Shown: in pieces, positions 26,364 through 34,840 of the stretch | How the letters are laid out: the number at the start of each line of letters is the position of its first letter | How positions within the stretch are numbered: position 1 is the stretch's first letter | Assembly (NCBI GenBank): GCA_965207915.1 | Contig: OZ242304.1 | Span: 1,116,001-1,180,000, forward strand | Length of the DNA: 64,000 nucleotides | DNA from: VXNJ01 sp009840625 | Lineage (GTDB): Bacteria > Chloroflexota > UBA11872 > VXNJ01 | Direction of reading: 5' to 3' | Made by a program: the position numbers and the translations under genes | The notes under the pieces: model-generated | Told to the model about the DNA's origin: nothing | What the model saw: only the letters and a program-made list of their open reading frames with translations | Databases searched by the model: none

Positions 26364-27599
26364 TCAAATGCCGGATTCGACCGGCCGATTCGCCACGTTG
26401 TTAACGCGCGCCAGCCCCGCCCGCATCCGGTACACGGCAACCGTGGCGGCCGCCAGCAGCACCGCGGTGATGAAGAACCCGGTGTTAGGCCAATCAGTCG
26501 TCGAGAAGAGCCCGACATAAAGCGAACCCCCCACGATGCCGAAGGAGAACGACGCCGTCAGCAGGGCCATCGCGTTGGAAGTCTGGCCGCGCGGCGAAAT
26601 ATCCCCGCCGAGGGCCACCATCATCGCCTGGAACGCGGTCTGGGCAAACCAGTTCAAGGATGAGATCAGTAGCAGCAGGTAGATGTTGTCGACCAGAGGG
26701 AAGCCTATGCAGAGGAAAACCGACGTTATCAGCAAAAAGTAAAGGACCCCGGTGCGTCCAAACAGGTCTGACATTCGTCCCACAACCAGCTGCGCGGCCC
26801 CACCGGCGATCGAGCCGGCAAATACGAGTACTCCTACGTATTCGAGCCCGCCGCCGACCTCATACAGCCGAGGTCCGGCCATAAGCGTGAACAGCGCGTA
26901 GGCGGCGGCGTGGGCCGACCGGACATAGGTCATTCGTCGAAGATTGGGATCGCGGAACCCCGCCAGAAAACTTCCGCCATGCGCGGTAGCCGCCTGCCCC
27001 AGGTTCGGAAGGAATTTCAGCGCCACCACGAATGCCATGCCCACCATGGATCCGGCGATCACCGCGAACCGGATGAATCCTCCGTCGCCGGTTGCGAACC
27101 CCAAGGCAAGTCCGAACAATCCGATCCCAACGACCACGACGAAAGACGCCGTACCGGATACCAGGCCTCGATGTTGGGCCGGGGCAACTTCGACCACGTA
27201 GTTCTGGAAGCCGGTCCAGTGCATCGCCAGTCCCAGGCCGGCCAATAGCCCCAGTGGGATTCCGAGGGTGAAGTTTTGGGTTACTCCTAAGAAAACCGTG
27301 TACGACGCCAGGATTCCGATCCCGGCAGAGTAGGTGATCTTCGAACCCCAACGGTTCACGACCTTCAGCGATAGCGCACCTCCAACAGTGAATGACCCGG
27401 TGTGAATCGCAATCATGATCAAGGCCGCCGACCAGATACCGACGTTGAATTCCTTGGCGGCAAAGCTCGAGAGGAATGACAACACCGTCATCCAGGTGCC
27501 GGTGGCCAGAAAAGCCACCAGCAGCAACGGTGCGATCGTCCTGGGCCTGAGTCCGGCGATCGAACCGAACCGGGGGACCCTCGTCATGCGGTGCTGCAT
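26364..27599 (-). CDS. MFS transporter
   Basis: This is a 411-aa, 12-helix major facilitator related to its neighbour. The first-half motif A is weak (GALSLKVVNRWGSKITY) but the second-half copy is clear (GRMSDLFGRTGVLYF). Helices near FQNYVVEVAPAQHRGLVSG and NWFAQTAFQAMMVALGGDIS match the corresponding regions in the adjacent MFS, so the pair probably arose by tandem duplication. It is the first gene of the minus-strand cluster. The start is ATG 27599, with a second ATG at 27587. Confidence 0.87.
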   Translation of the reverse strand: MQHRMTRVPRFGSIAGLRPRTIAPLLLVAFLATGTWMTVLSFLSSFAAKEFNVGIWSAALIMIAIHTGSFTVGGALSLKVVNRWGSKITYSAGIGILASYTVFLGVTQNFTLGIPLGLLAGLGLAMHWTGFQNYVVEVAPAQHRGLVSGTASFVVVVGIGLFGLALGFATGDGGFIRFAVIAGSMVGMAFVVALKFLPNLGQAATAHGGSFLAGFRDPNLRRMTYVRSAHAAAYALFTLMAGPRLYEVGGGLEYVGVLVFAGSIAGGAAQLVVGRMSDLFGRTGVLYFLLITSVFLCIGFPLVDNIYLLLLISSLNWFAQTAFQAMMVALGGDISPRGQTSNAMALLTASFSFGIVGGSLYVGLFSTTDWPNTGFFITAVLLAAATVAVYRMRAGLARVNNVANRPVESGI

Positions 27600-27923
27600 C
27601 CGTGTACCAGGTCGGGGACCCGGTGCGAGAAAAGAGCAGTCACTGGTCCGCCGAGGCCGATTTCACGAACCGAAACGCTCGCTCGCGCTTTCCCAATCGG
27701 CCCGGTAACGGATTCATCCGACTTTGGATGAGGCAATTGGCGAAAAATGTCCAGGGAAGGCTCCAGGATATCCAGCGGGTGTGCTGCACGCGGCCGGATC
27801 GTTTCGAACCAGCGGGCCCGCGGGTCGGGGTTGCCATTTAGTTTGCGGGTGCGGGCAAGAATCTGGCAGTCAAAACCGCGGTCGCTGGACCCAGGGCGGC
27901 GGGGGATGTAGTTGAGGTGCAAG
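27600..27923. other. Divergent intergenic region
   Basis: This separates the MFS cluster (minus) from the aminotransferase (plus) and should hold both promoters. A minus-strand open frame spanning 27584-28015 runs across the aminotransferase start, has no motif and was judged non-coding. Confidence 0.4.
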
Positions 27924-29261
27924 ATGCCGAGCGCGACCAAGTCATTGACGTCACGCAACCAATGGTCGATCGAGACCAATACCGCGGGCGAGCGCTCGCT
28001 CCTCGAGCGCGACATGGCGTTTTCGATTCAAGGAAACAGCAACGCCCCGTGCGTAATGTCGGTGCGCCGCGCCGAAGGCATCTGGCTTGAAGACTCCGAT
28101 GGCAGGCGGGTCGCAGACCTATACGGCAACAACGCGCACCACATCGGGTACCGGCATCCGGTACTGGTCGCAGCACTGCACCGGCAATTGGACCAACTCA
28201 CCCTGGCGCCCAGGGGATTGACTTCAGAAACGTCTATCGAGCTTGGCGAAACGCTTGCCCGAATGTGGGGAGATCCAAACGCCAAGGTGGGCCTGACGCC
28301 GAGTGGCGGCGATGCCAATGACGCAGCCATTTGCGTCGCCAAAGCGGCCACCAATCGGTACAAAACCATTTCCTTCTACGACTCATTCCATGGGCGCAAC
28401 GCCGGAGCTCTGAGCGTTGGCGGCGGCTACAACGATCGCCGGATGCTCGGCCCGGTCATGCCAGGCACGCTCAAGGTCCCTCCGCCCTGGCGCCACGGTG
28501 ACGAGCATCTAGGACTTGACGAAGAGGATTACGCCCGTCATTCGCTTAATGCAATGCGCACGGTCTTCGAATACGAACGCGATATTGCTGCAGTCGTTGC
28601 CGAAACCATTCGCAACTACGCCCATGTTCCGCCCGATTGGTTTTGGGGTGAAGTACGAGCGTTATGCGATGAGTACGGCACCTTGATGGTCATGGATGAA
28701 ATTGCCACCGGCCTGGGCAAGACCGGGCAACTTTTCAATCACGAACGATTTGGATTCCGTCCCGACGTGACAACCGTGGGTAAAGCGCTGGGCGGGGCTG
28801 CGATGCCGGTTGCTGGCATGATCATCAACCCGGATCTGGACCTCCCGCAAGAATCTGACATCGGTTACGTGACGCACGAGAAAAACGCAATGTCCGCGCG
28901 GGCGGCATTAACGACGCTCCAAATCATGGAGACAGCGGCTCTTGCCGATCGATCCAAGTCGCTGGGCCAGATTGCCCGAGTTCGGCTCGACGAGGTTGCT
29001 AGCAGACACGCCAGCGTCCGTGAGGTTCGCTCCGCCGGCCTTATGCTCACGCTCAACTTCAGAAACCCGTCGTTTACCAGGGGTCAGGCGGAGGCATTTG
29101 CAGAAGCTACATTCAGGGCTTGCGTGGAAGGCGGTGTCCTGCCGGTGCTTCCGCATGCGGGGTCGATCACGTTTTCGATGCCTTTGGTAATCAGCGAGGA
29201 AGACTTATCAGACTCGATAGAGGTAATCGATAAATCCTTGGCGGTCGCAGAAACGCACTAG
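27924..29261 (+). CDS. Class III (fold type I) PLP aminotransferase or lyase
   Basis: This is a 445-aa enzyme of the ornithine/GABA aminotransferase class. SGGDANDAAI is the phosphate-binding turn, VMDEIATGLGKTG carries the PLP Asp, and TTVGKALGG carries the Schiff-base Lys. The N-terminus (LLERDMAF..., then RRAEGIWLEDSDGRRVADLYGNNAHHIGY) resembles the subgroup that includes 1-hydroxy-2-aminoethylphosphonate ammonia-lyase and alanine-glyoxylate-type enzymes, so lyase activity is an alternative. ATG 27924 was chosen because GAGGT lies just upstream. A TTG at 27912 and an ATG at 28014 are alternatives. There is no phosphonate gene nearby to support a substrate. Confidence 0.87.
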   Translation: MPSATKSLTSRNQWSIETNTAGERSLLERDMAFSIQGNSNAPCVMSVRRAEGIWLEDSDGRRVADLYGNNAHHIGYRHPVLVAALHRQLDQLTLAPRGLTSETSIELGETLARMWGDPNAKVGLTPSGGDANDAAICVAKAATNRYKTISFYDSFHGRNAGALSVGGGYNDRRMLGPVMPGTLKVPPPWRHGDEHLGLDEEDYARHSLNAMRTVFEYERDIAAVVAETIRNYAHVPPDWFWGEVRALCDEYGTLMVMDEIATGLGKTGQLFNHERFGFRPDVTTVGKALGGAAMPVAGMIINPDLDLPQESDIGYVTHEKNAMSARAALTTLQIMETAALADRSKSLGQIARVRLDEVASRHASVREVRSAGLMLTLNFRNPSFTRGQAEAFAEATFRACVEGGVLPVLPHAGSITFSMPLVISEEDLSDSIEVIDKSLAVAETH

Positions 29262-29596
29262 GTTCACCAGCTACTCCATTCTTTGTGCGCCAAATCCGGG
29301 AAATCGTCGTTTGCGATGGCGTATACCTGAATTCAACGTTCGCCAAGTGATTTGAAGCTTTGCTCAACGACTAATCCACTCTTCTTGGCTGGTGCGCCAA
29401 ATCGAGCAGAAGTCCGTCCAGGCACACTAGATTTCGCCCTCCGTTATCGCCCGGTTGAGTTCGACGCTGCGCTATTTGATTCACGGAAAAACCGGTTGCC
29501 ATGTCGCTGCCCAACCTAGCCGGAAATTGCAATACTTGGGCTAGGTGGACGTGGCCGCCGCGCGGCAGACGCGCGACTTGAAGGCGGAGGGCGGAT
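29262..29596. other. Intergenic containing a phyH gene relic
   Basis: There is no intact gene. The second half (29383-29545) is a decayed copy of the 3' end and downstream flank of the adjacent phyH gene, listed separately. Confidence 0.6.
29383..29545 (+). pseudogene. Relic of a tandem phyH paralogue (3' end)
   Basis: Translated in one frame, 29383 onward gives WLVRQIEQKSVQAH then a stop, matching WLARQIEQQTDQAH in the intact gene. A second frame ends RYLIH at 29484, as in the intact gene. The downstream flank is shared too: AAATTGCAATACTTGGGCTAGG at 29524-29545 equals 30388-30409. In the second copy the CTAG in this flank is the insertion site of the IS1182-type element, so the relic also preserves an empty target site. 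Confidence 0.8.
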
Positions 29597-30355
29597 GTGG
29601 ATACGAAGACAGCGTTGGCCGAACTGGGCGTCAACGATGAATCGTTGTCGGAGGAAGAGAAAAGGGAGCTCGACGAGCGGGGCTACCTGATTCTTGAGGA
29701 CATGGTCGGCGGCGAGCAACTTGCTGCCATGCGGCAGCGATTTGATCGGTTACTTGCGCTTGAGGATGGCAAAGGCAGGGAGGCCAAACCCGAGGCCGAT
29801 GTCGGGAGACTGGCCAATCTAGTCGACAAGGGTTCCGAATTTGCCCTCTGCTACTCTCACCCCAAGGTTCTCGCCGCGGTTTGGCACGTCGTCGGCGGCG
29901 AAATGCATTTGGGCTCCCTCAATGGGCGCTCGGCGCCACCGGGCCGAGGCAATCAGGCCCTGCACTGTGACAATCAGGTAACGGCGACGGTGGTGCAGAA
30001 CTACGGCTCCTGCAATTCGCTCTGGATGCTGGACGACTTCACTCCCGACAACGGTGCCACTCGTTTGGTGCCGGGAACCCACCATCTGCTGGCGCAACCG
30101 CGCGATCACATGGCCGATCCGGAGGCCGAGCACCCGGACCAGGAATTGGCCCTCGGCCGGGCCGGGTCGGTGATCATTTTTAACGGCATCACCTGGCACG
30201 GCGGCACCGTCAACCGAACCGGTCGGCCGCGTCGGGCCGTCCACTGTTTCTGGTTGGCGCGCCAGATCGAGCAGCAGACCGACCAGGCACACTGGCTTTC
30301 TTCGGCCACGATCGACGAATTTAGTCCGCCCCTTCGCTATTTGATTCACGTTTGA
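29597..30355 (+). CDS. Phytanoyl-CoA dioxygenase (PhyH) family protein
   Basis: This is a 252-aa Fe(II)/2-oxoglutarate dioxygenase. The facial triad is visible as H123-x-D125 in LHCDN and the distal His201 in ITWHGG, with the 2-oxoglutarate-binding Arg in GRPRRAVH. The N-terminal ELDERGYLILEDMVGGEQL is the standard PhyH entry strand and GATRLVPGTHH is the conserved turn. GTG start at 29597, preceded by GGCGGAGGGCGG. The substrate is unknown because the family hydroxylates many small molecules. A decayed paralogue lies directly upstream, and an IS1182-type element sits 50 bp after the stop. Confidence 0.9.
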   Translation: MDTKTALAELGVNDESLSEEEKRELDERGYLILEDMVGGEQLAAMRQRFDRLLALEDGKGREAKPEADVGRLANLVDKGSEFALCYSHPKVLAAVWHVVGGEMHLGSLNGRSAPPGRGNQALHCDNQVTATVVQNYGSCNSLWMLDDFTPDNGATRLVPGTHHLLAQPRDHMADPEAEHPDQELALGRAGSVIIFNGITWHGGTVNRTGRPRRAVHCFWLARQIEQQTDQAHWLSSATIDEFSPPLRYLIHV

Positions 30356-30408
30356 ATCGGCCGCCGACCGCCTTCCAACTTAGCCAGAAATTGCAATACT
30401 TGGGCTAG

Positions 30409-31995
30409 GAGCCTGCGCCGCAGAAACCCGTGAAGGAGGATCGCCCTTCCCGGCAAGGTGAGAATCGGTTGATCGCCACGTCCCCCGGATCCGCCCCCAT
30501 GCCGACGACCTTCCGCGACTACCATCCCGATCAGCCCATCATGATGCCGCCCGACGTGCGCGAATGGCTGCCGGCCGACGATCTTTGCTACCAGGTCTCC
30601 GATCTGGTCGACGCGATGGACCTTGCCGCCTTCTACGCCCCCTACGCCGGCGACGGGCGCCGCAACCGTCCCTACGAACCGGCGCTGATGGTCAAGCTGC
30701 TGCTGTACGGCTACGCCGTCGGGGTGTTCTCCTCGCGCCGGATCGAACGCGCCCTGCAGCGCGACGTCGGCTTCCGCTACCTGGCCGCCGGCAACCTCCC
30801 CCGCCACCGCACGATCTGCGAGTTCCGCCGCCGTCACCTGGGGGACTTCAAGGACCTGTTCGTGCAGGTGGTGCGAGTAGCCCGCGAGCTGGGGCTGACA
30901 AAGCTGGGGACCCTGGCCATCGACTCAAGCAAGGTGAAGGCAAGCGCCTCCAGGCGCAAGGCCATGACCTACTCCCGCATGCTGGAGCAGGAGCGGAAGC
31001 TGCGCGAGGAGATCGCAGGCCTGCTGGAGCGCGCCGAGGCGATCGATGCGGCCGAGGACGAGCTGTACGGGGAGGACTCCGACGGCGGCGACGAGATACC
31101 CGAGGAGCTGCGGCGCCGCTCCGACCGCCTGCAGGCCATCGCCGCGGCCAAGCAGCGCCTGGAGGAGAAGGCCCGCCGGTTCGACGAGAAGCGCGGGCGA
31201 AAACCCGGCCAGAAGCGCAATCCCAGGGGCGGTGCGCCCTACAAGCGCCCCTACGGGGAGCCCGACCCCGGGGCCCAGCACAACTTCACCGATCCCGAAT
31301 CCTCCATCATGAACACCTCCACCGAGGGCTTCCAGCAGGCGTATAACGCCCAGGCGGCCGTGGACGGGGAGTCGCGCCTGATCGTGGCGGTGGACGTTAC
31401 CGGCTCGGCCTCCGACGCCGGCCAGCTGGCGAACATGCTGGAGCGGACCGGGAACAACACCGGTCTGGCGCCGGCCGTCGTCCTGGCCGACTCCGGCTAC
31501 GCCGACGAAAAGGTCTTCAGGTCCCTTGAGGAGAAGGGGATCGAGGCCTACGTGGCCCAGGGCCGCGAGGGCCGGACCGGGCGCCCGGTCCGCGGCGCGG
31601 CCCGCGCGCGCATGGCCGCCAGGCTCTCCACCGCGGAGGGCAGGAAGCTGTACGCGGCCCGCAAGCACATCGCCGAACCCCCGTTCGGCTGGATAAAGCA
31701 GGTACTGGGCTTCAGGCGCTTCAGCGTGCGGGGACTGGACAAGGTCAGGGGCGAATGGGCCCTGGTGTGCCTGGCGCTCAACGCCAGAAGGCTAAATGCG
31801 GTTAAGGCGTGAGCGGGTGGCGCGGATCCCCATGATCTGGCCCGGAATCGCGGCCGTGGGCGCGGGACGAGGGCTTGCGGCAGGCCGCAACGGCGGCGGA
31901 CAGGTGCTCGGAGCGACGAAGCGGCGCGACTTCGGCGAAAAAATGATCAGCCGGCTGAAACCGGGTCGTCCGCGCTCTTCCTGCGGCGCGGGCTC
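30409..31995 (+). mobile_element. Complete IS1182-type element in a CTAG target
   Basis: The 1587-bp element has 15-bp ends GAGCCTGCGCCGCAG and, inverted at the right, GAGCCCGCGCCGCAG (one mismatch). It is flanked by CTAG at 30405-30408 and 31996-31999, a 4-bp palindromic target duplication. The relic at 29541-29544 shows the equivalent uninterrupted CTAG. A solo copy of the right end plus CTAG lies at 40615-40633. About 180 bp of non-coding sequence follow the transposase before the right end. Confidence 0.92.
30499..31812 (+). CDS. IS1182-type transposase
   Basis: This is a 437-aa transposase. The N-terminal DUF772-type domain (YEPALMVKLLLYGYAVGVFSSRRIERAL, then RTICEFRRRH) is followed by the first catalytic Asp in LAIDSSKVKA, a charged coiled segment (about residues 145-230), a second Asp in LADSGYAD, and Glu in AEPPFGWIKQVLGFRRF, the DDE set of IS1182. 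The ATG at 30499 gives the family-typical start. A GTG at 30430 would lie close to the IS end. The protein is intact. Confidence 0.93.
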   Translation: MPTTFRDYHPDQPIMMPPDVREWLPADDLCYQVSDLVDAMDLAAFYAPYAGDGRRNRPYEPALMVKLLLYGYAVGVFSSRRIERALQRDVGFRYLAAGNLPRHRTICEFRRRHLGDFKDLFVQVVRVARELGLTKLGTLAIDSSKVKASASRRKAMTYSRMLEQERKLREEIAGLLERAEAIDAAEDELYGEDSDGGDEIPEELRRRSDRLQAIAAAKQRLEEKARRFDEKRGRKPGQKRNPRGGAPYKRPYGEPDPGAQHNFTDPESSIMNTSTEGFQQAYNAQAAVDGESRLIVAVDVTGSASDAGQLANMLERTGNNTGLAPAVVLADSGYADEKVFRSLEEKGIEAYVAQGREGRTGRPVRGAARARMAARLSTAEGRKLYAARKHIAEPPFGWIKQVLGFRRFSVRGLDKVRGEWALVCLALNARRLNAVKA

Positions 31996-32014
31996 CTAGC
32001 CGGTCCCGGAGACG

Positions 32015-33061
32015 CTAGCCCCCGAGCTGGTACATCTCGATCCGTTCGCTGGCCGATCGGATCGCTTCATCCGGAGAGAGTTGCGAGCGCAGTTCTGAAT
32101 AGCGGTCGCTGCGCCCCGCCCATATGCTGCAGATCGTTTCGGCGACCTCGTCGTCGCTGGCCCCACCGCGCAACAGCCCGCGCAGGTCGAACCCCTCACT
32201 GGCGAACAGGCAGGTGACCAGCCGGCCGTCGGGGGTCAGCCGGGCGCGCGTGCAGTCCCCGCAGAAAGGCGCGCTAACCGAGGTGATAAAGCCGATCTCG
32301 CCGCGGCCGTCGGCGTAACCGAACCGGCGCGCCACCTCGCCCGGGTAGTTGGCCGGCAGGGGAACCAGGTCGAAACTGTCCCGGATCCGTTCGGCCATCT
32401 CGGCAGCCGTTACGACGTGATCCAGCTCCCAGTGGTTGCGCGTGCCTACGTCCATGTATTCAATGAAGCGGACGATCGCGCCGCGGCCTCTGAAGTACCC
32501 GGTCAGGTCCTCGAGGGCGTGTTCGTTAACGCCTTTGATGACAACGCAGTTGATCTTCAGCGGCTCGAGGCCGGCGCGCTGGGCCGCTTCGACTCCGGTC
32601 AGGACCGGCCCGACCGCGAATCCGCGACCGTTCAACCGCTTGAAGGTCTCATCGTCGAGCGCGTCTAGGCTTATCGTCACCCGGTCCAAGCCGGCCGATT
32701 TGAGTTCCTGCGCGCAACGCTCCAGCAGATAGCCGTTGGTGGTCAGGGTCAAGTCGGCCCGCGGGGCGGCGCGGCGCAGCCTGGCGACCAGATCGGGCAG
32801 ATCGCGCCGCAGCAGCGGCTCGCCGCCGGTGAGGCGGAGTTTCGAAACGCCCAGGTCGTAGAAGATCGCGGTCAGGCGCTCGATTTCTTCAAACGTGAGG
32901 ATCTCGGACCGCGGCAGGTACTCGTAGTGCTCTCCGAAGACTTCGGCCGGCATGCAGTAGCTGCAGCGAAAGTTGCAGCGATCGGTCAGCGAAATCCGCA
33001 GGTCGCGAACCGGCCGGTCAAATCGGTCGGTCGGGGTCTGCCGGGGTCCGGCGACAGTCAC
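32015..33061 (-). CDS. moaA: GTP 3',8-cyclase MoaA
   Basis: This is a 348-aa radical SAM enzyme of molybdenum cofactor synthesis. The N-terminal cluster motif CNFRCSYC and GGEPLLRRDL bind the first 4Fe-4S and SAM. The C-terminal CGDCTRARLTPDGRLVTCLF binds the second 4Fe-4S and GTP, and the protein ends in the catalytic-loop GG dipeptide. No other moa gene is in the window. Its start overlaps the A-type carrier stop by ATGA (33058-33061), so it is translated with the Fe-S genes, which makes sense for an enzyme needing two clusters. Confidence 0.96.
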   Translation of the reverse strand: MTVAGPRQTPTDRFDRPVRDLRISLTDRCNFRCSYCMPAEVFGEHYEYLPRSEILTFEEIERLTAIFYDLGVSKLRLTGGEPLLRRDLPDLVARLRRAAPRADLTLTTNGYLLERCAQELKSAGLDRVTISLDALDDETFKRLNGRGFAVGPVLTGVEAAQRAGLEPLKINCVVIKGVNEHALEDLTGYFRGRGAIVRFIEYMDVGTRNHWELDHVVTAAEMAERIRDSFDLVPLPANYPGEVARRFGYADGRGEIGFITSVSAPFCGDCTRARLTPDGRLVTCLFASEGFDLRGLLRGGASDDEVAETICSIWAGRSDRYSELRSQLSPDEAIRSASERIEMYQLGG

Positions 33062-33444
33062 TCCGGCTGGGGGCGGTCTTCGCGCTTGGCGCGCATGTGT
33101 TTCATCGGCGAGCGGCGCGGCTTGATGTTGAACGAGGTCCCGCAGCCGCAGGTGATCTCGGCATTGGGATTGCGCAGCAGGAACCCGCGACCGATCAGGT
33201 TCTCGTTGAAGTCCAGCTGCGATCCCTCGATCAGGGTACCGGTGACGCGGTCGTATACGATCCGGTGCTGACCGTGCTCGTGCACCAGGTCGTCGGCGGC
33301 GAGCCGATTGTCCAGCGCCAAGTCGTATTCGTACCCGGCGCAGCCGCCCTTGTTTACGCGGATCCGGATGAATTTGCCCGCGTTGTCGGGTAATTCCAGC
33401 GTCTGGCTGATGTAATCGGCGGCCAGCCTGCTTACGGTGATCAT
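33058..33444 (-). CDS. A-type Fe-S carrier (IscA/ErpA/SufA, HesB family)
   Basis: This is a 128-aa protein with the three conserved cysteines of A-type carriers: Cys35 in NKGGCAGYEY and Cys99/Cys101 in ITCGCGTSF. It passes Fe-S clusters to target enzymes. The C-terminal 20 residues (KHMRAKREDRPQPE) are a basic extension beyond the usual length. The gene lies 49 bp after the cysteine desulfurase and overlaps moaA by 4 bp. The exact paralogue (IscA, ErpA or SufA) cannot be told apart. Confidence 0.92.
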   Translation of the reverse strand: MITVSRLAADYISQTLELPDNAGKFIRIRVNKGGCAGYEYDLALDNRLAADDLVHEHGQHRIVYDRVTGTLIEGSQLDFNENLIGRGFLLRNPNAEITCGCGTSFNIKPRRSPMKHMRAKREDRPQPE

Positions 33445-33493
33445 CCCGGTCTGTCCAGCAGCGTCCAGTTCGGTTTAGCTTCCCTGCCAGTGA

Positions 33494-34840
33494 TTATGAG
33501 GCATGGGCGGACAGCGCACCGCCACGAACTTTCCTGATGATGTTCGCCAGCGCATCCAGGAAGCTTCCGATGTCGGCGACCGTGTTTTCGGGACCGGTGG
33601 TGATCCGCAGGCTGCCGCGGGCCAGTTCCGGCGGCCGACCCAGCGCCAGCAGCACGTGCGAGGGCTCGGCCGAGGCAACCGTGCAGGCCGAGCCCGAGGA
33701 CGCGGAGAATCCGGCGCGGTCGAGTTCGAGCAGGATTTTTTCGGCCGACACGCCACTGATGCATATGTTGGTGTTGTTGGCCAGGCGGTGGTCGGGGTCG
33801 CCGTTGAAGACCACCCCCTCGATGCGGGCCAATCCTTCCTGGAGGCGCTGGCGCAGTAGGAGTGCGTGGGCCCGGTTGCGTTCCCGGTCTCGGCGGGCCA
33901 GCGCCAGACCCTCGGCCAATCCCACCGCCAGAGCCACGTTTTCCGTACCGGCGCGGCGCCGGTTCTCCTGGTCGCCGCCCTGCACCTGTGGAATCACCCT
34001 GGTCCCGGGGCGGACGTACAGGGCCCCGACGCCCTTGGGACCGTAGAACTTGTGGGCCGCGATCGACAGCAGGTCGACGCCGAGCTCTTCAACTCCGGCC
34101 GGGCAGCTGGCGATCGCCTGGACCGCATCGGTGTGGAATACGGCGCCGGCCTGGTGCGCCAACCGGGCCAGCCGCGGGATGTCCTGGATGACCCCGATTT
34201 CATTGTTGGCGTAGATGATCGAAACCAGGCCCACCCGGTCGTCCAGCTCGGCGGCCAATCGGTCGGGGTCAACGAGGCCCGATGGTTCAACCGGCATTAC
34301 GCGCAGTTCGCAGCCGCAGAACCGCTCCAGGTATTCGCCGGCGCCGAGCACGCAGTGGTGCTCAATCGCAGTAGTGAGGACTACCGGTCGCCCGCGCGCC
34401 CGGGCGGCCAGCCCGGCACCCTTGACGGCCAGATTGGCTCCTTCCGAACCCGAACCGGTAAAGACAACGTCCGGCGGTTCGCAGTCGAGGGCTTCGGCGA
34501 CCTGCTGGCGGGCGCCGTCGAGCGCGGCGCGGGCGCGCCTCGATTCGCGGTAAAGGCCCGACGGGTTGTATCCGTCGGCGCCGAAGTAGGGGAGCATTTT
34601 TTCCAGCACCGCGTCGCTGACCGGCGTGGTCGAGGCGTGATCGAGATAGATTCGCCGCTCGGCGGCGGACTCGGGCGCGACTGCTCTCGCCCCTGGCTCA
34701 GTCAGGGCCCGGGTGCCGAAACCGTGGCCGGACGGACGTTGTACGAGCAGATGTCGTCGTCGAGCGGCAGGCGCTTGGACGACTCGACCGTGGCATCCCC
34801 CGCCAGCAGCCGGGCGATCATGTCGCGCTCGCAGGTGCAC
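33494..34840 (-). CDS. Cysteine desulfurase (IscS/NifS class)
   Basis: This PLP enzyme supplies sulfur for Fe-S clusters. IYLDHASTTPV begins the real domain, AHKFYGPKG carries the PLP Lys, and SGSACTVASAEPSHVL carries the persulfide Cys in the long-loop (IscS/NifS) form. The start is odd: after the sufR-like stop at 34702 there is no ATG, GTG or TTG before the conserved IYLDHAS. The first in-frame candidate is GTG 34840, inside the regulator gene, which would add about 60 Arg/Ala-rich residues. A CTG near the regulator stop is a possible non-standard start. It is the second gene of the operon sufR-like, desulfurase, A-type carrier, moaA. Confidence 0.9.
   Translation of the reverse strand: MHLRARHDRPAAGGGCHGRVVQAPAARRRHLLVQRPSGHGFGTRALTEPGARAVAPESAAERRIYLDHASTTPVSDAVLEKMLPYFGADGYNPSGLYRESRRARAALDGARQQVAEALDCEPPDVVFTGSGSEGANLAVKGAGLAARARGRPVVLTTAIEHHCVLGAGEYLERFCGCELRVMPVEPSGLVDPDRLAAELDDRVGLVSIIYANNEIGVIQDIPRLARLAHQAGAVFHTDAVQAIASCPAGVEELGVDLLSIAAHKFYGPKGVGALYVRPGTRVIPQVQGGDQENRRRAGTENVALAVGLAEGLALARRDRERNRAHALLLRQRLQEGLARIEGVVFNGDPDHRLANNTNICISGVSAEKILLELDRAGFSASSGSACTVASAEPSHVLLALGRPPELARGSLRITTGPENTVADIGSFLDALANIIRKVRGGALSAHAS

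Noticed and set aside
27584..28015. 143-aa minus-strand frame across the aminotransferase start
   Set aside because: No recognisable motif, overlaps both the MFS start and the aminotransferase N-terminus.
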